Part shown: positions 52,410-63,100 of the stretch, piece after piece
How positions within the stretch are numbered: the first letter of the stretch is position 1
Layout of the letters: every line of letters starts with the position of its first letter
NCBI RefSeq assembly: GCF_034928825.1
Contig: NZ_JAYFUL010000006.1
Span: forward strand, 124,001 to 188,000
Origin: Arcicella aquatica
GTDB taxonomy: Bacteria; Bacteroidota; Bacteroidia; Cytophagales; Spirosomataceae
Direction of reading: 5' to 3'
DNA length: 64,000 nucleotides
Position numbers and translations under genes: made by a program
The notes under the pieces: generated by a model
Seen by the model: the letters and a program-made list of their open reading frames with translations, nothing else
The model's database searches: none
What the model was told of the DNA's origin: nothing

Positions 52410-55400
52410 ATGAGTAAAGAAAACCTAATAGAAGACAACCTAATCGAGCAACTGAAAGGGCTGAAATACATTCATCGGCACGACATAATTGATAGAAAAA
52501 GCCTTGAGCAAAATTTCAAAACTAAGTTTGAAGCCCTTAATCGTGTTCGTTTGTCTGAAAACGAATTTTTAAGACTTAGGGAAGAAATCATTGAAACGGA
52601 TGTGTTCAAAGCTTCTAAACTTTTACGTGAAAGACAATACTTTCAACGTGAAGACGGAACGCCTTTGCATTACACTTTGGTCAATAACAAAGAATGGTGT
52701 AAAAATGACTTTGAAGTTATCAGTCAATTACGAATTAATTCTGAAAATAGTCATCAACGATATGACATCATTTTATTGATTAATGGTTTACCTGTGGTGC
52801 AAATCGAGCTGAAAAATTCGGGTATTTCACCACGTGTGGCCATGCAACAAATTGTAGATTACAAAAACGAACCGGGCAACGGTTACGGTAATTCTCTTCT
52901 TTGCTATATGCAGTTGTTTATCGTGAGCAACAGAACCAACACTTATTATTTTGCAAATAACAAGAATCAGCATTTTGCCTTTAATGCAGACGAACAGTTT
53001 TTGCCCATTTATCAATTGTCAGACGAAAACAACAAGAAAATTACCCACCTTGATTTGTTTACTGAAAAATTCCTAACGAAGTGTACTTTGGGCAGTATGA
53101 TAAGTAAGTATATGGTTTTGGTTGAAAGTGAGCAAAAGTTGCTTGTTATGCGACCTTACCAAATTTATGCTGTCAAAGCGATTATCAACTGTATCCAACA
53201 AAATAGAGGCAATGGGTATATTTGGCATACGACAGGAAGTGGCAAAACGTTGACATCATTTAAGGCTTCAACCCTCCTAAAAGACAATCCTGAAATTGAT
53301 AAATGCTTGTTCGTGGTTGACCGTAAAGACCTCGACAGACAAACTCGGGAGGAGTTCAATAAATTTCAGGAAGGAAGTGTGGAAGAAAACACCAATACTG
53401 AGACTTTGGTGAGACGTTTACTTTCTAGTGATTATGCTGATAAAGTGATTGTTACCACCATTCAAAAATTGGGTTTAGCTTTAGATGGCTCACAAAATAA
53501 AAACTACAAAGAGCGATTAGAACCTTTAAGAAAAAAACGTATCGTTTTCATCTTTGATGAGTGCCACCGCTCTCAATTTGGCGACAACCATAAAGCAATT
53601 AAAGAGTTTTTTCCTAATGCCCAGTTATTTGGTTTTACTGGTACGCCTATTTTTGAAAAAAATGCAACGTACATCCAACGAAACGGTGAAGAGGCTAAAT
53701 ATAAAGAAACAAAAGATATATTCGAAAAGCAATTACACGCTTATACCATCACTCATGCCATTGAAGATAAAAATGTTCTAAAATTTCACATCGACTACTT
53801 CAAAGGAAAAGGAGAAAACAATCCAAAGTCAAGTGAATCCCTTACCCAAAAAGCTATCGTGGAAGCAATTTTAGACAAACACGATGCAGCTACCAATTCA
53901 AGAAAGTTTAATGCCGTCTTAGCAACAGCTAATATCAATAATGCTATTGAGTACTATCAATTGTTTAAGGAAATTCAGAAAAAGAAGCAATCTGAGCATC
54001 CTAATTATATCCCTTTAAATATCGCTTGCGTGTTCTCGCCACCTGCTCAGTTGATGGCAAAACAAGAAAGCCAACAAAGTCAGAAAAATTCTGCTGACAT
54101 TAAGCAATTACAGGAGGATTTGGTACAAGAACGTGAGGATAACAAACAAAACCCTGAAGAGAAGAAAAAAGCATTAACAGAAATTATTGAGGACTATAAT
54201 CAACAATTTAAAACTAACCACAGCATCAACGAATTTGATTTGTATTACCAAGATGTGCAAAAGCGTATTAAAGACCAGAAATGGACTAACAAAGAACTTT
54301 CGCACAGTGAAAAACTTGATGTTACAATAGTGGTTGATATGTTGCTTACTGGGTTTGACAGTAAATACTTGAATACGTTGTATGTTGACAAGAATTTGAA
54401 ATACCACGGCTTAATTCAAGCATTTTCAAGAACTAATCGTGTACTAAACGATACTAAACCTTACGGTAATATTTTAGATTTTCGTTCTCAGCAAGATGCC
54501 GTTAATGATGCTATTACGCTTTTCTCGGGTGAGGACGATGGTAAAGCTAATCAAATTTGGTTAGTTGATACTGCACCAGTGGTGATTGAAAAATACCAAA
54601 AAGCAGTAGAAGCTTTAGGCGTATTTATGCAGGGACATAACTTGGTAAACGAGCCACAGGATGTATATAACCTGAAAGGCGACGCAGCACGGATTTCATT
54701 TGTGAAAAACTTTAAAGAGGTGCAAAGGTTGAAAACCCAGCTTGACCAATACACTGATATAACAGAACAGCAAAAAACAACCATTGAAGCTATTTTGCCA
54801 ACAGAAACCTTGCAGGAGTTTAGAAGTTCGTACATAGAAACTGCCAAACAATTAAGGGAAATACAACAAAAAAATGATGAAAACACACCGCCCGAAATTC
54901 AACAATTGGATTTTGAATTTGTATTGTTTGCCTCTGCTATAATTGATTATGACTACATCATGAATTTGATTGCAGATAATACACAAAGAAAACCTTCTAG
55001 GCAGAGAATGACCAAAGCACAGGTAATTAGCTTGCTGAGTGCTAATGCCAACTTGATGGACGAACAAGAAAATTTAACCGAGTACATCAATAGTTTAGAT
55101 TGGAACAGTGGACAGGATGTAGAATCGCTTCGAAAAGGCTACGAAAATTTTAAAGACGAAAAATACAACAAAGAACTGGCAACTATTGCACACAAACACG
55201 GCTTGCAAACGGCTGACCTGAAAAGCTTTGTAGAAAAAATATTAAGTCGAATGATTTTTGATGGTGAAAAACTCACTGACCTTTTAGCACCTCTGGAGTT
55301 GAGCTGGAAAGCACGTAGAGTAAAAGAATTGGAACTAATGGCAGATTTAGTACCACAATTAAAAAAATTAGCTCAAGGCATAGAAATCGGCGGTTTATCT

Positions 55401-55412
55401 GCTTATGAATAG
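52410..55412 (+). CDS. hsdR: Type I restriction endonuclease subunit R
   Basis: A 1000-residue motor and nuclease subunit. The N-terminal PD-(D/E)XK nuclease is visible as RYDIILLINGLPVVQIELK (Asp 119, Glu 133, Lys 135). The helicase motor has TTGSGKTLTSF (Walker A near 275-280), VVDRKDLDRQT, FDECHRSQFG (DEAD-like, about 382-391), GFTGTPIFE and TGFDSKYLNTLYVD, ILDFRSQQDAV in the second domain, followed by a helical C-terminus that binds the methylase. It begins a four-gene locus with overlapping stops and starts (8 bp with the next gene). It cuts unmodified foreign DNA at a distance from the HsdS recognition site. Confidence 0.95.
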   Translation: MSKENLIEDNLIEQLKGLKYIHRHDIIDRKSLEQNFKTKFEALNRVRLSENEFLRLREEIIETDVFKASKLLRERQYFQREDGTPLHYTLVNNKEWCKNDFEVISQLRINSENSHQRYDIILLINGLPVVQIELKNSGISPRVAMQQIVDYKNEPGNGYGNSLLCYMQLFIVSNRTNTYYFANNKNQHFAFNADEQFLPIYQLSDENNKKITHLDLFTEKFLTKCTLGSMISKYMVLVESEQKLLVMRPYQIYAVKAIINCIQQNRGNGYIWHTTGSGKTLTSFKASTLLKDNPEIDKCLFVVDRKDLDRQTREEFNKFQEGSVEENTNTETLVRRLLSSDYADKVIVTTIQKLGLALDGSQNKNYKERLEPLRKKRIVFIFDECHRSQFGDNHKAIKEFFPNAQLFGFTGTPIFEKNATYIQRNGEEAKYKETKDIFEKQLHAYTITHAIEDKNVLKFHIDYFKGKGENNPKSSESLTQKAIVEAILDKHDAATNSRKFNAVLATANINNAIEYYQLFKEIQKKKQSEHPNYIPLNIACVFSPPAQLMAKQESQQSQKNSADIKQLQEDLVQEREDNKQNPEEKKKALTEIIEDYNQQFKTNHSINEFDLYYQDVQKRIKDQKWTNKELSHSEKLDVTIVVDMLLTGFDSKYLNTLYVDKNLKYHGLIQAFSRTNRVLNDTKPYGNILDFRSQQDAVNDAITLFSGEDDGKANQIWLVDTAPVVIEKYQKAVEALGVFMQGHNLVNEPQDVYNLKGDAARISFVKNFKEVQRLKTQLDQYTDITEQQKTTIEAILPTETLQEFRSSYIETAKQLREIQQKNDENTPPEIQQLDFEFVLFASAIIDYDYIMNLIADNTQRKPSRQRMTKAQVISLLSANANLMDEQENLTEYINSLDWNSGQDVESLRKGYENFKDEKYNKELATIAHKHGLQTADLKSFVEKILSRMIFDGEKLTDLLAPLELSWKARRVKELELMADLVPQLKKLAQGIEIGGLSAYE

Positions 55413-56454
55413 AATTTTAGACATGAGTAACAAACCTCAAACAAGTATAAACGATTCTGATTATACCGAGATTTTACATCAGGCCATCAGTCAAATAAAG
55501 ACTGCCCGAACCCTGATTGCAAAACAGGTAAACAGTAGCACCAATTCTGTGTATTGGAATTTGGGCAAATTACTCTTTGAAAAGCAATTAGAAGAAGGCT
55601 ACGGCAGTGGCGTTGTAAAACAACTCTCTGTAGATTTAAAATACGAATTCCCAGATATGGGCTTGTCGCCTCGTAATTTATGGAATATGAAACTGTTTTA
55701 TGAGCGTTATTATCAGGCAGACCAAAAACTGCTACAAGCCGTAGCAGTTTTGCCTTGGGGACACAATTTGCTGTTAATTAACAAAGTTCAGTCGCTTGAA
55801 GCCGTTGCATATTACGCCAATGAAGCCGTAACCAAAGGTTGGAGCAGGGATATATTGCTCAACGCCATAAAAATGGACAGTTATGCCTATGCCCAAAAAC
55901 AAATCAAATCGCATAATTTTAACGAAACGCTTCCCGCCATTGATGCCGATTATGCAAACGAAGTATTTAAAGATACTTATAATCTTGGTTTCTTAGGAAT
56001 AACCGAACACGTTAAAGAATTAGGTTTAGAAAAACGATTAGTAGAAAAAATTAAATCGTTTATATTGGAATTAGGCAAAGGGTTTTCGTTTATAGGCAAC
56101 CAATACCGCTTGGAATACAACCACAAAGAATACTTTGTGGATATGCTTTTTTTCCATAGAGGACTACAGTCTTTGGTGGCTATTGAATTAAAAATTGGAA
56201 GCTTTAAAGCCGAATATGTGGGAAAAATGAACCTCTATCTTTCACTTTTAGATAAATTAGAAAAAGGAGATAATGAAAACCCATCTATAGGTATTATTCT
56301 TTGTGCCGACAAAGACCATTTAGATGTGGAAATTGCATTGCAAGACATTAACAAACCTATTGGGGTAGCCGAATACCAATTACTGCTACCGAAAAATGAA
56401 TTACAAGCCTTAGTGCTGAACGAAATAAACGCCACAGAATTAGAAAATGAGTAA
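55405..56454 (+). CDS. YhcG-type PDDEXK nuclease (DUF1016)
   Basis: A 349-residue protein with the DUF1016 N-terminal helical domain (about 10-170, ARTLIAKQVNSSTNSVYWNLGK and MGLSPRNLWNMKLFYERYY) and a C-terminal PD-(D/E)XK nuclease (HKEYFVDMLFFHRGLQSLVAIELK split by loop, Asp 246, Glu 261, Lys 263). It starts inside the end of hsdR and its stop overlaps hsdS by 8 bp, so it is translationally coupled to the restriction genes. Such nucleases are often found next to type I systems; their role there is not defined. The ATG at 55423 is an alternative start. Confidence 0.9.
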   Translation: MNRILDMSNKPQTSINDSDYTEILHQAISQIKTARTLIAKQVNSSTNSVYWNLGKLLFEKQLEEGYGSGVVKQLSVDLKYEFPDMGLSPRNLWNMKLFYERYYQADQKLLQAVAVLPWGHNLLLINKVQSLEAVAYYANEAVTKGWSRDILLNAIKMDSYAYAQKQIKSHNFNETLPAIDADYANEVFKDTYNLGFLGITEHVKELGLEKRLVEKIKSFILELGKGFSFIGNQYRLEYNHKEYFVDMLFFHRGLQSLVAIELKIGSFKAEYVGKMNLYLSLLDKLEKGDNENPSIGIILCADKDHLDVEIALQDINKPIGVAEYQLLLPKNELQALVLNEINATELENE

Positions 56455-57697
56455 AGATAAATTAATGCCAGAATTGAGGTTTCCAGAGTTTGTGAAAGAT
56501 GAGGAGTGGAAGGAGAAGAAGTTGGGAGATGTTACAGAAAATGTAATGTATGGCATGAATGCTGCATCTGTTGAATATGATGGAGAAAATAAATACATAA
56601 GAATTACAGATATTGATGAAAGCACTAGATTGTTTTTGCCTAATCCTTTAACATCTCCAGACGGTCAATTAGATGAAAAATACCTTGTAAATGTAGGTGA
56701 TTTGCTTTTTACCAGAACAGGAGCAAGTGTTGGAAAATCTTATTTACATCAAAGTGAAAATGAGAAAATTTATTTCGCTGGTTTCTTAATTCGGTTTGCA
56801 ATAAAGAAGCAAGTTCCATATTTCATTTATGCACAAACTTTAACAGAAAAATATCAAAAATGGGTTTCAAATACCTCCACACGTTCAGGACAACCAGGAA
56901 TAAATGCAGAAGAATATAAATCATATTCAATTATTCTTCCCTCCACACTTGAAGAACAACAAAAAATCGCTTCCTGCCTTTCTTCCTTAGATGAAGTAAT
57001 TACAGCCCAAAGCCAAAAATTAGTGTTACTCAAAGAACACAAAAAAGGCTTGATGCAAAACCTTTTTCCACAAGAAGGTGAGACAGTGCCTAAGCATCGG
57101 TTTCCTGAATTTAAAAATGATGTGGAATGGGTGGAGAAGAAGTTAGGGGATATTGCCGAAATAATTACTGGCAGTACGCCAAGCACCAACGAACCCGCTT
57201 ATTATGGAGGAGATAAAATGTTTGTTTCGCCTGCGGATATAAGTGATAAAAGAATTGTCGGTCAAACGAAAACTACATTAACAGATTTGGGATTTACAAA
57301 GACGAGACAAATTAAAGCAGGAAGTGTTCTGTTCGTTTGTATAGGTTCTACAATAGGAAAAGTTGCTCAAAACAAATTCAATTGTGCTACTAACCAACAA
57401 TTAAATTCATTAGTCGCTTTTAATGACTATTCTAGTGATTTTTTATATTCTTTACTTGATGCAAATTCATCAGAAATAGCTTCAGTTGCAGGAAATCATG
57501 CTGTTCCTATTATCAACAAATCGACTTTTTCTGAAATTAAATTACCTTTTCCCTCTTCACTCGAAGAGCAACAAAAAATTGCCTCTTGCCTTTCCTCTTT
57601 AGATGAATTAATCACAGCACAGGCAGAAAAAATAGAACAGTTAAAACTACATAAACAAGGATTGATGCAAGGGTTGTTTCCAAAAATCGGAAAATAG
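56447..57697 (+). CDS. hsdS: Type I restriction-modification specificity subunit S
   Basis: A 416-residue specificity subunit with the usual two-fold layout: target recognition domain 1 (about 20-160), a central conserved helix (LEEQQKIASCLSSLDEVITA, about 167-186, then QSQKLVLLKEHKKGLMQNL), domain 2 (about 215-360) and a near-identical second helix (LEEQQKIASCLSSLDELITA). The two recognition domains differ from one another, as expected for a bipartite target. Normal length, no truncation and no adjacent second hsdS fragment that would allow recombination switching. It overlaps the yhcG-type gene by 8 bp. Confidence 0.95.
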   Translation: MSKDKLMPELRFPEFVKDEEWKEKKLGDVTENVMYGMNAASVEYDGENKYIRITDIDESTRLFLPNPLTSPDGQLDEKYLVNVGDLLFTRTGASVGKSYLHQSENEKIYFAGFLIRFAIKKQVPYFIYAQTLTEKYQKWVSNTSTRSGQPGINAEEYKSYSIILPSTLEEQQKIASCLSSLDEVITAQSQKLVLLKEHKKGLMQNLFPQEGETVPKHRFPEFKNDVEWVEKKLGDIAEIITGSTPSTNEPAYYGGDKMFVSPADISDKRIVGQTKTTLTDLGFTKTRQIKAGSVLFVCIGSTIGKVAQNKFNCATNQQLNSLVAFNDYSSDFLYSLLDANSSEIASVAGNHAVPIINKSTFSEIKLPFPSSLEEQQKIASCLSSLDELITAQAEKIEQLKLHKQGLMQGLFPKIGK

Positions 57698-57855
57698 AAG
57701 ATGATATACGGTATATTACGCCCCAACGGGGCTTCTAGCCACATAAGTCCTTCACCATAGATAAGCCCTTCGCAAGGGCACAGCCCACAGCCAAGCCCTG
57801 CAAGGGCGTACTATCTTAATGAAGGGTAATAGCCCTTCGAAATTAAATCAAAAAA
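57698..57855. repeat. GC-rich palindromic spacer between hsdS and hsdM
   Basis: This 158-bp spacer is richer in G and C than its surroundings and contains three small palindromes: GCCCCAACGGGGC (57720-57732), GCCCTTCGCAAGGGC (57765-57779) and GCCCTGCAAGGGC (57795-57807), with a further GAAGGG/CCCTTC pair near 57822-57839. It interrupts an otherwise tightly overlapped operon. It has the look of an inserted REP-like sequence. Confidence 0.65.
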
Positions 57856-59505
57856 ATGACACAAAAAGACCAACAACAATTAGGGAAAACCCTTTGGGAT
57901 ATAGCAGACAATTTACGTGGGGCCATGAATGCGGATGATTTTAGGGATTATATGCTTTCATTCCTCTTCCTTAGATACTTATCATATAATTACGAAGAAG
58001 CTGCCAAAAAGGAACTGGGTTCGGATTATCCAGATAATACGCCTCCAGATGTAATGTCGCAGATAAAGGTCAATTCACCTTTACAGATTTGGTATGCAGA
58101 AAATAAAGAAGATATACCTGAATTTGAAAAACAGATGCGTAGAAAGGTGCATTATGTAATTCAGCCAGAACACCTATGGAGCAACATTACAGAATTAGCA
58201 CGAACCCAGAATGATGAATTATTATTAACCCTCGAAGCTGGTTTTAATTATATCGAAAATGAGTCATTTGAAGGTTCATTTCAGGGCTTGTTTTCTGAAA
58301 TCAATTTAAACTCTGAAAAACTTGGTAAAACAGCCATAGAACGAAATAAAAAACTTTGTATTATCATTCAGAAAATTGCTGATGGTATTACAGATTTTTC
58401 TACTGATTCTGATACACTTGGCGATGCTTATGAATATTTGATTGGTCAGTTTGCGGCTGGCTCAGGCAAAAAAGCAGGTGAGTTTTATACACCACAACAA
58501 ATTTCTACCATTTTATCAGAAATTGTAACCTTAGATAGTCAAGAGCCAAAGACAGGAAAGAAGAAAAAACTAAATAAGGTATTAGATATGGCTTGTGGTT
58601 CGGGTTCATTGTTGCTCAATGTAAGAAAACGAATCAAAGACAGTGATGGAAGTGTGGGCAAAATATATGGACAAGAAAAGAACATTACTACCTACAACCT
58701 TGCCCGAATGAATATGCTTTTACACGGTATGAAAGATACCGAGTTTGAAATATTTCATGGAGATACCCTTGAGAATAACTGGGATATACTCAATGAGATG
58801 AATCCGAGTAAAAAAGTTGAATTTGATGCCATTGTAGCTAATCCACCGTTTAGTTTAAGATGGGAACCCAATGATACCTTAGCGGATGATTTTCGTTTCA
58901 AAAGCTATGGTTTAGCACCCAAATCAGCAGCAGACTTTGCTTTCTTATTACACGGCTTTCACTTCTTGGGAAAAGAAGGAACAATGGCTATCATCCTACC
59001 ACACGGAGTATTATTCCGTGGTGGAGCTGAAGAACGAATCAGAACCAAGTTGCTAAAAGATAATAACATAGATACTGTAATTGGCTTACCCTCAAACTTA
59101 TTTTATTCCACAGGGATTCCAGTTTGTATTTTGGTTTTGAAGAAATGTAAAAAGCACGATGATGTATTATTTATCAATGCGAGTGAAAATTTTGAGAAAG
59201 GGAAAAGACAAAATACGCTAAGAGAAGGTGAAAATGGAGAACCAAACGATATTCAAAAAATTATAGAAACCTACCAGTTCAGACCCGAACATATTGAAAG
59301 ATATGCACGAAGGGTATCAATGGATGAAATCGAAAATAATGGATACAATCTGAATATCTCTCGTTATGTAAGTACATCAATAGACGAAGTGCAAATTAGC
59401 TTAGATGACGTAAATGCCAAACTAATGGAGATAAACAAAAGCATAGAAATAAATACAGCTAAACACAATGAATTTTTGAAAGAATTGGGACTAAATCAAA
59501 TTTAA
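57856..59505 (+). CDS. hsdM: Type I restriction-modification methyltransferase subunit M
   Basis: A 549-residue N6-adenine methyltransferase. The N-terminal helical domain (about 1-140, LGKTLWDIADNLRGAMNADDF) is followed by GEFYTPQQISTILSEIV (from residue 208), SAM motif I LDMACGSGSLLLNV (about 244-257) and the catalytic NPPF in DAIVANPPFSLRW (Asn 329). With HsdS it methylates host DNA and with HsdR it forms the restriction complex. It is separated from hsdS by a GC-rich palindromic spacer. A strong terminator follows. Confidence 0.96.
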   Translation: MTQKDQQQLGKTLWDIADNLRGAMNADDFRDYMLSFLFLRYLSYNYEEAAKKELGSDYPDNTPPDVMSQIKVNSPLQIWYAENKEDIPEFEKQMRRKVHYVIQPEHLWSNITELARTQNDELLLTLEAGFNYIENESFEGSFQGLFSEINLNSEKLGKTAIERNKKLCIIIQKIADGITDFSTDSDTLGDAYEYLIGQFAAGSGKKAGEFYTPQQISTILSEIVTLDSQEPKTGKKKKLNKVLDMACGSGSLLLNVRKRIKDSDGSVGKIYGQEKNITTYNLARMNMLLHGMKDTEFEIFHGDTLENNWDILNEMNPSKKVEFDAIVANPPFSLRWEPNDTLADDFRFKSYGLAPKSAADFAFLLHGFHFLGKEGTMAIILPHGVLFRGGAEERIRTKLLKDNNIDTVIGLPSNLFYSTGIPVCILVLKKCKKHDDVLFINASENFEKGKRQNTLREGENGEPNDIQKIIETYQFRPEHIERYARRVSMDEIENNGYNLNISRYVSTSIDEVQISLDDVNAKLMEINKSIEINTAKHNEFLKELGLNQI

Positions 59506-59528
59506 AGAAAATAATTCTCCACAAAAAG

Positions 59529-59569
59529 AAGCGATGAATCTATAATATCACAGATTCATCGCTTTTTTT
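59529..59569 (+). terminator. Terminator at the end of the R-M locus
   Basis: AAGCGATGAATCT and AGATTCATCGCTT pair around a 10-base loop and run into seven T residues, 24 bp after the hsdM stop codon. Confidence 0.9.
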
Positions 59570-59735
59570 GTGCATGGTAGTATTCTATCTGGTATGATTT
59601 TTTAATGTTTTTATTTTAGTTTTTTTAATCAAAACACCATTGAGAGGACTATCTTCTGATATTATAAAGAGGAGAGGTCTCTAGTGTTTTCGTATAAAAG
59701 ATAGGGTTGATTGTTTCACTAAAAACATAAATAAT

Positions 59736-59921
59736 ATGCCATGGACTAAGAGCGATTATCCGCCATCATACAAAAACCAACCTAAGAAAGTTAGGGACAA
59801 AGCCGTTGAGATAGCCAATGAGGTATTAAAGGACGGTGCCGAAGAAGGGCTTGCTATTGCTACGGGATTGAAAAAAGCCCGAGAAGTTTTAGCAAAAAAA
59901 GAAGATTCGCACAAGCAATAG
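59736..59921 (+). CDS. Small basic conserved protein
   Basis: A 61-residue protein, MPWTKSDYPPSYKNQPKKVR at the start, with helical KAVEIANEVLKDGAEEGLAIATGL next. I recall widespread small proteins with the pattern PWxxxDYPxSxKNLPxxVRxKAIEIANALLxxG, of unknown function and often stress- or spore-linked in annotation. It is charged, without a membrane segment. It is alone, 166 bp after the R-M terminator, with a 183-bp spacer before the histidine kinase gene. Confidence 0.7.
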   Translation: MPWTKSDYPPSYKNQPKKVRDKAVEIANEVLKDGAEEGLAIATGLKKAREVLAKKEDSHKQ

Positions 59922-60104
59922 AAAAAATAAGGATGTTATTGCCTATAGCTATAATTTGATGATATATCGCTTGAATTAACTAAAGACAATATTCAACATG
60001 AATATGTTTGATGTCGGAATTGTTGTATTTTTAGCTAAATTTATTTTCATTCTTTTTGTAAAGGGCAAGGCATTCGTCATATCCTCTTAATTCAACCTTA
60101 ATTC

Positions 60105-63100
60105 TTGGAAATTAAAAATACTACCGACGACTATTTCTTCCTTGAAAACGGTGGCGAAGCTGCCGAAATCATTAGGAATTTAGACTGGTCTTCAAATATT
60201 CTAGGACGACCTGAAACATGGCCTGAAAATTTGAAGAATACTTTGGCTACATTATTGCCATCCAAATTCCCGATGTTTCTTTGGTGGGGCAATGACCTAA
60301 TCCAGTTTTATAATGATGCCTATAGACCAAGCTTTGGAGATCAGGGGAAACACCCTAAAGCTATGGGACAAAGAGCGGAAGATTGCTGGCCTGAGATATG
60401 GGATTTTCTTGCTCCGCATATTTCTAATATATTAGCTACTGGCGAAAGTGTCTGGTATGAAAATATGTTATTGCCTATACATCGAAATGGTAAACTTGAG
60501 GATGTGTATTGGACATTCAGTTATAGTCCAGTAAGAGGAGACGACCGTCAGATTGAGGGTATTTTGGTAGTTTGTAATGAAACAACCAATACTGTAAACC
60601 ATAACAAACAGCTTCAAAATAGTAAGGATGAACTATTATTCGCTATTGAAGCAGCCGAACTTGGCACTTTTGACCTTAATCCAGTCACTAATAAATTTTC
60701 AGCAAATAACCGCCTTAAAAGTTGGTTCGGATTACAGCCCGATGATGAGATTGCCCTAAATATAGCAACAGACGTAATAGCAGAAGCTGATCGTGATAAT
60801 GTGATAAAAGCGATAGGGGATGCCTTAAAATTTGAATTAGGGGGGAAGTATGAAATAGAATATACGATTATTCACCCTATCACAAAAGAAGAAAAAATAG
60901 TGCGTGCCAAAGGACGCGCTTGGTTTAATGAGAATAAAGAAGCCTATCGTTTTAACGGAATTTTGCAGGACATCACAGAACATAAAAAGGCTAATGATGA
61001 AATTTTGAGGTCAAGACAGTTGACTGACCTCACCCTACATAATATGGGTATGGGCCTTTTTAATGTTGATTTTGCTACTAATAATATAGAATATTCTCCT
61101 GAATTTGCTGCTCTTATATCTGGTTCAAAAATTAAAGATTTATCACGGATGGATTTTGTTAAATATATCCATCCTGATGATTTAGGGTTGCGTCTTGAAG
61201 CTATTGAGCAAGGATTAACAACTGGTAAATTTTATTATACCCCACGAGTAATTTGGGACGACGGAAGTATTCATCATATTGCCATTTCTGGAGCTAGGAT
61301 TGTTGACGCTAAGGGCAATCCCAAGATATTCTCAGGAACAGGCATAGATATTACAGAACGAGAAAGAAGTCGTGTAGCATTACAGCAAGCAGAGCATAGA
61401 CTGGAACAAACAAAGCGTGAAGCAAATGCTATGTTCAGAAATGTGACTGATAGTTCACCTACTGGACTTTGGCTAGCTGATAAACAAGGTATGTTGACCT
61501 ACTTGAATAACACTTTGGTAGAGTGGACAGGCATGCCTTATTCAGAATTGTTGGGGATAGGCTGGACAAACGCTATCATTGAAGAAGACAGACAAATGGC
61601 AGCGGAAGTCTTTGAGGAAGCTGTGAATTCGCTATCGCATTATGATGTGCTTTTTAGGATTAAGAAAGCTACTGGGAAAATAGTATGGTGTCGTGCAGCA
61701 GGAGACCCATTTTTTGATGAGAGTGGCAAGTATGCTGGCTATGCAGGATTTTGTATGGACATGGATGAAATCATCGCAAGCAGAAAAGCACTTACGGAAA
61801 GCGAAGAACGTTTTAGCCTCATGATTAAGCAAGCTCCTGTAGGAATATGCCTTTTTACAGGATTGGATATGAAAATTGAGATTGCGAATGATATCATGAT
61901 TGGATATTGGGGGAAAGACAGAACTATCATGGGTAAACCGCTTGAAATAGCCATCCCCGAATTAGTTGGTCAGCCATTTCTCTCATTATTGCAGGAAGTT
62001 TACTTAACAGGCGTGCCTTATGAAGCTGTTTCTACCCCAGCACGCCTTGAAGTAGATGGGAAATTAAGTACATTTTATTTTGATTTTACCTATAAGCCAA
62101 TCAGGGATATTCATGGAAATATTTATGGTATTATGGATATTGCCGTTGATGTAACTGAACGGGTTTTAGCCTCACAAAAATTAGATGATACACGTATTGC
62201 CTTAGCGGGTGCTATTGAATTGGCCGAACTAGCAACATGGCAACTTGATATTAGAAATAAAGCATTTTCTTATTCAAAAAGGTTTATGGATTGGCTAGGC
62301 TTCACTGAAGATACCAAAACGATGGATGAAGCTTATAATCCATTGCCTAATGATTACAGAAAATTAGTCAGTGATGCAATCCAAGCTGCTATAATGCCAG
62401 GTTCTTCGGGAATTTATGATAATGAGCATCCAATTATCAACAGCGTTACGGGGCAGGTAAGGATTATTCATGCAACGGCAAGGGTATTTTATAATAGTGA
62501 TGGTATGCCAGCGTATTTAAGTGGCACAGCCCAAGACGTAACAAAAGAAAGAAAATTACAAGAAGAACTAACATTTAAAATCAGAAAAAGTACGGCAGAA
62601 TTACGCCAAGCAAATGCAGAATTAGAGATAAATAATAAAGAATTGCAACAGTTTGCTTACATTGCCTCGCATGATTTGCAAGAACCTGTTCGGAAAATAT
62701 CGGTCTTCATTCAGATGCTTGAAAATTATATCACATCTGACCCAGAAAAGGTAAAAATATACATTGAAAAAATAAGTAATTCAGCAAAACGCATGTCAAC
62801 ATTGATTAAAGATGTGCTTGGTTTTTCTGAATTAGCTAATAGTACCAAAGTAATTGAAATTGTAGATTTGGAGGAGGTAATGGAGAATATCTTGAGTGAT
62901 TTTGACTTGACAATTGAACAAAAAGAAGCTACTATCATCTACCAAAATTTACCAAAATTAAAAGCTATTCCATTACAAATGGGGCAGTTGTTTGGCAATT
63001 TAATATCTAATGCTTTGAAATATTCTCGTCAGGATGTTAAGCCTGTCATTAAGGTTATCAGTAGCAAGCTTAATGACAACGATAAAAAACTATTTTCTAT

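Noticed and set aside
56447..57697. Phase-variable hsdS system
   Set aside because: There is one hsdS of normal size and no inverted second copy or recombinase in the window.
59631..59690. Weak inverted repeat (AAAACAC.../...GTGTTTT) after the R-M terminator
   Set aside because: The inner part pairs poorly and a strong terminator already lies just upstream.
52035..59735. Integrative element with att sites at tRNA-Lys
   Set aside because: No integrase and no repeat of the tRNA 3' end was seen at the far side, so only a hotspot is suggested, not a defined island.
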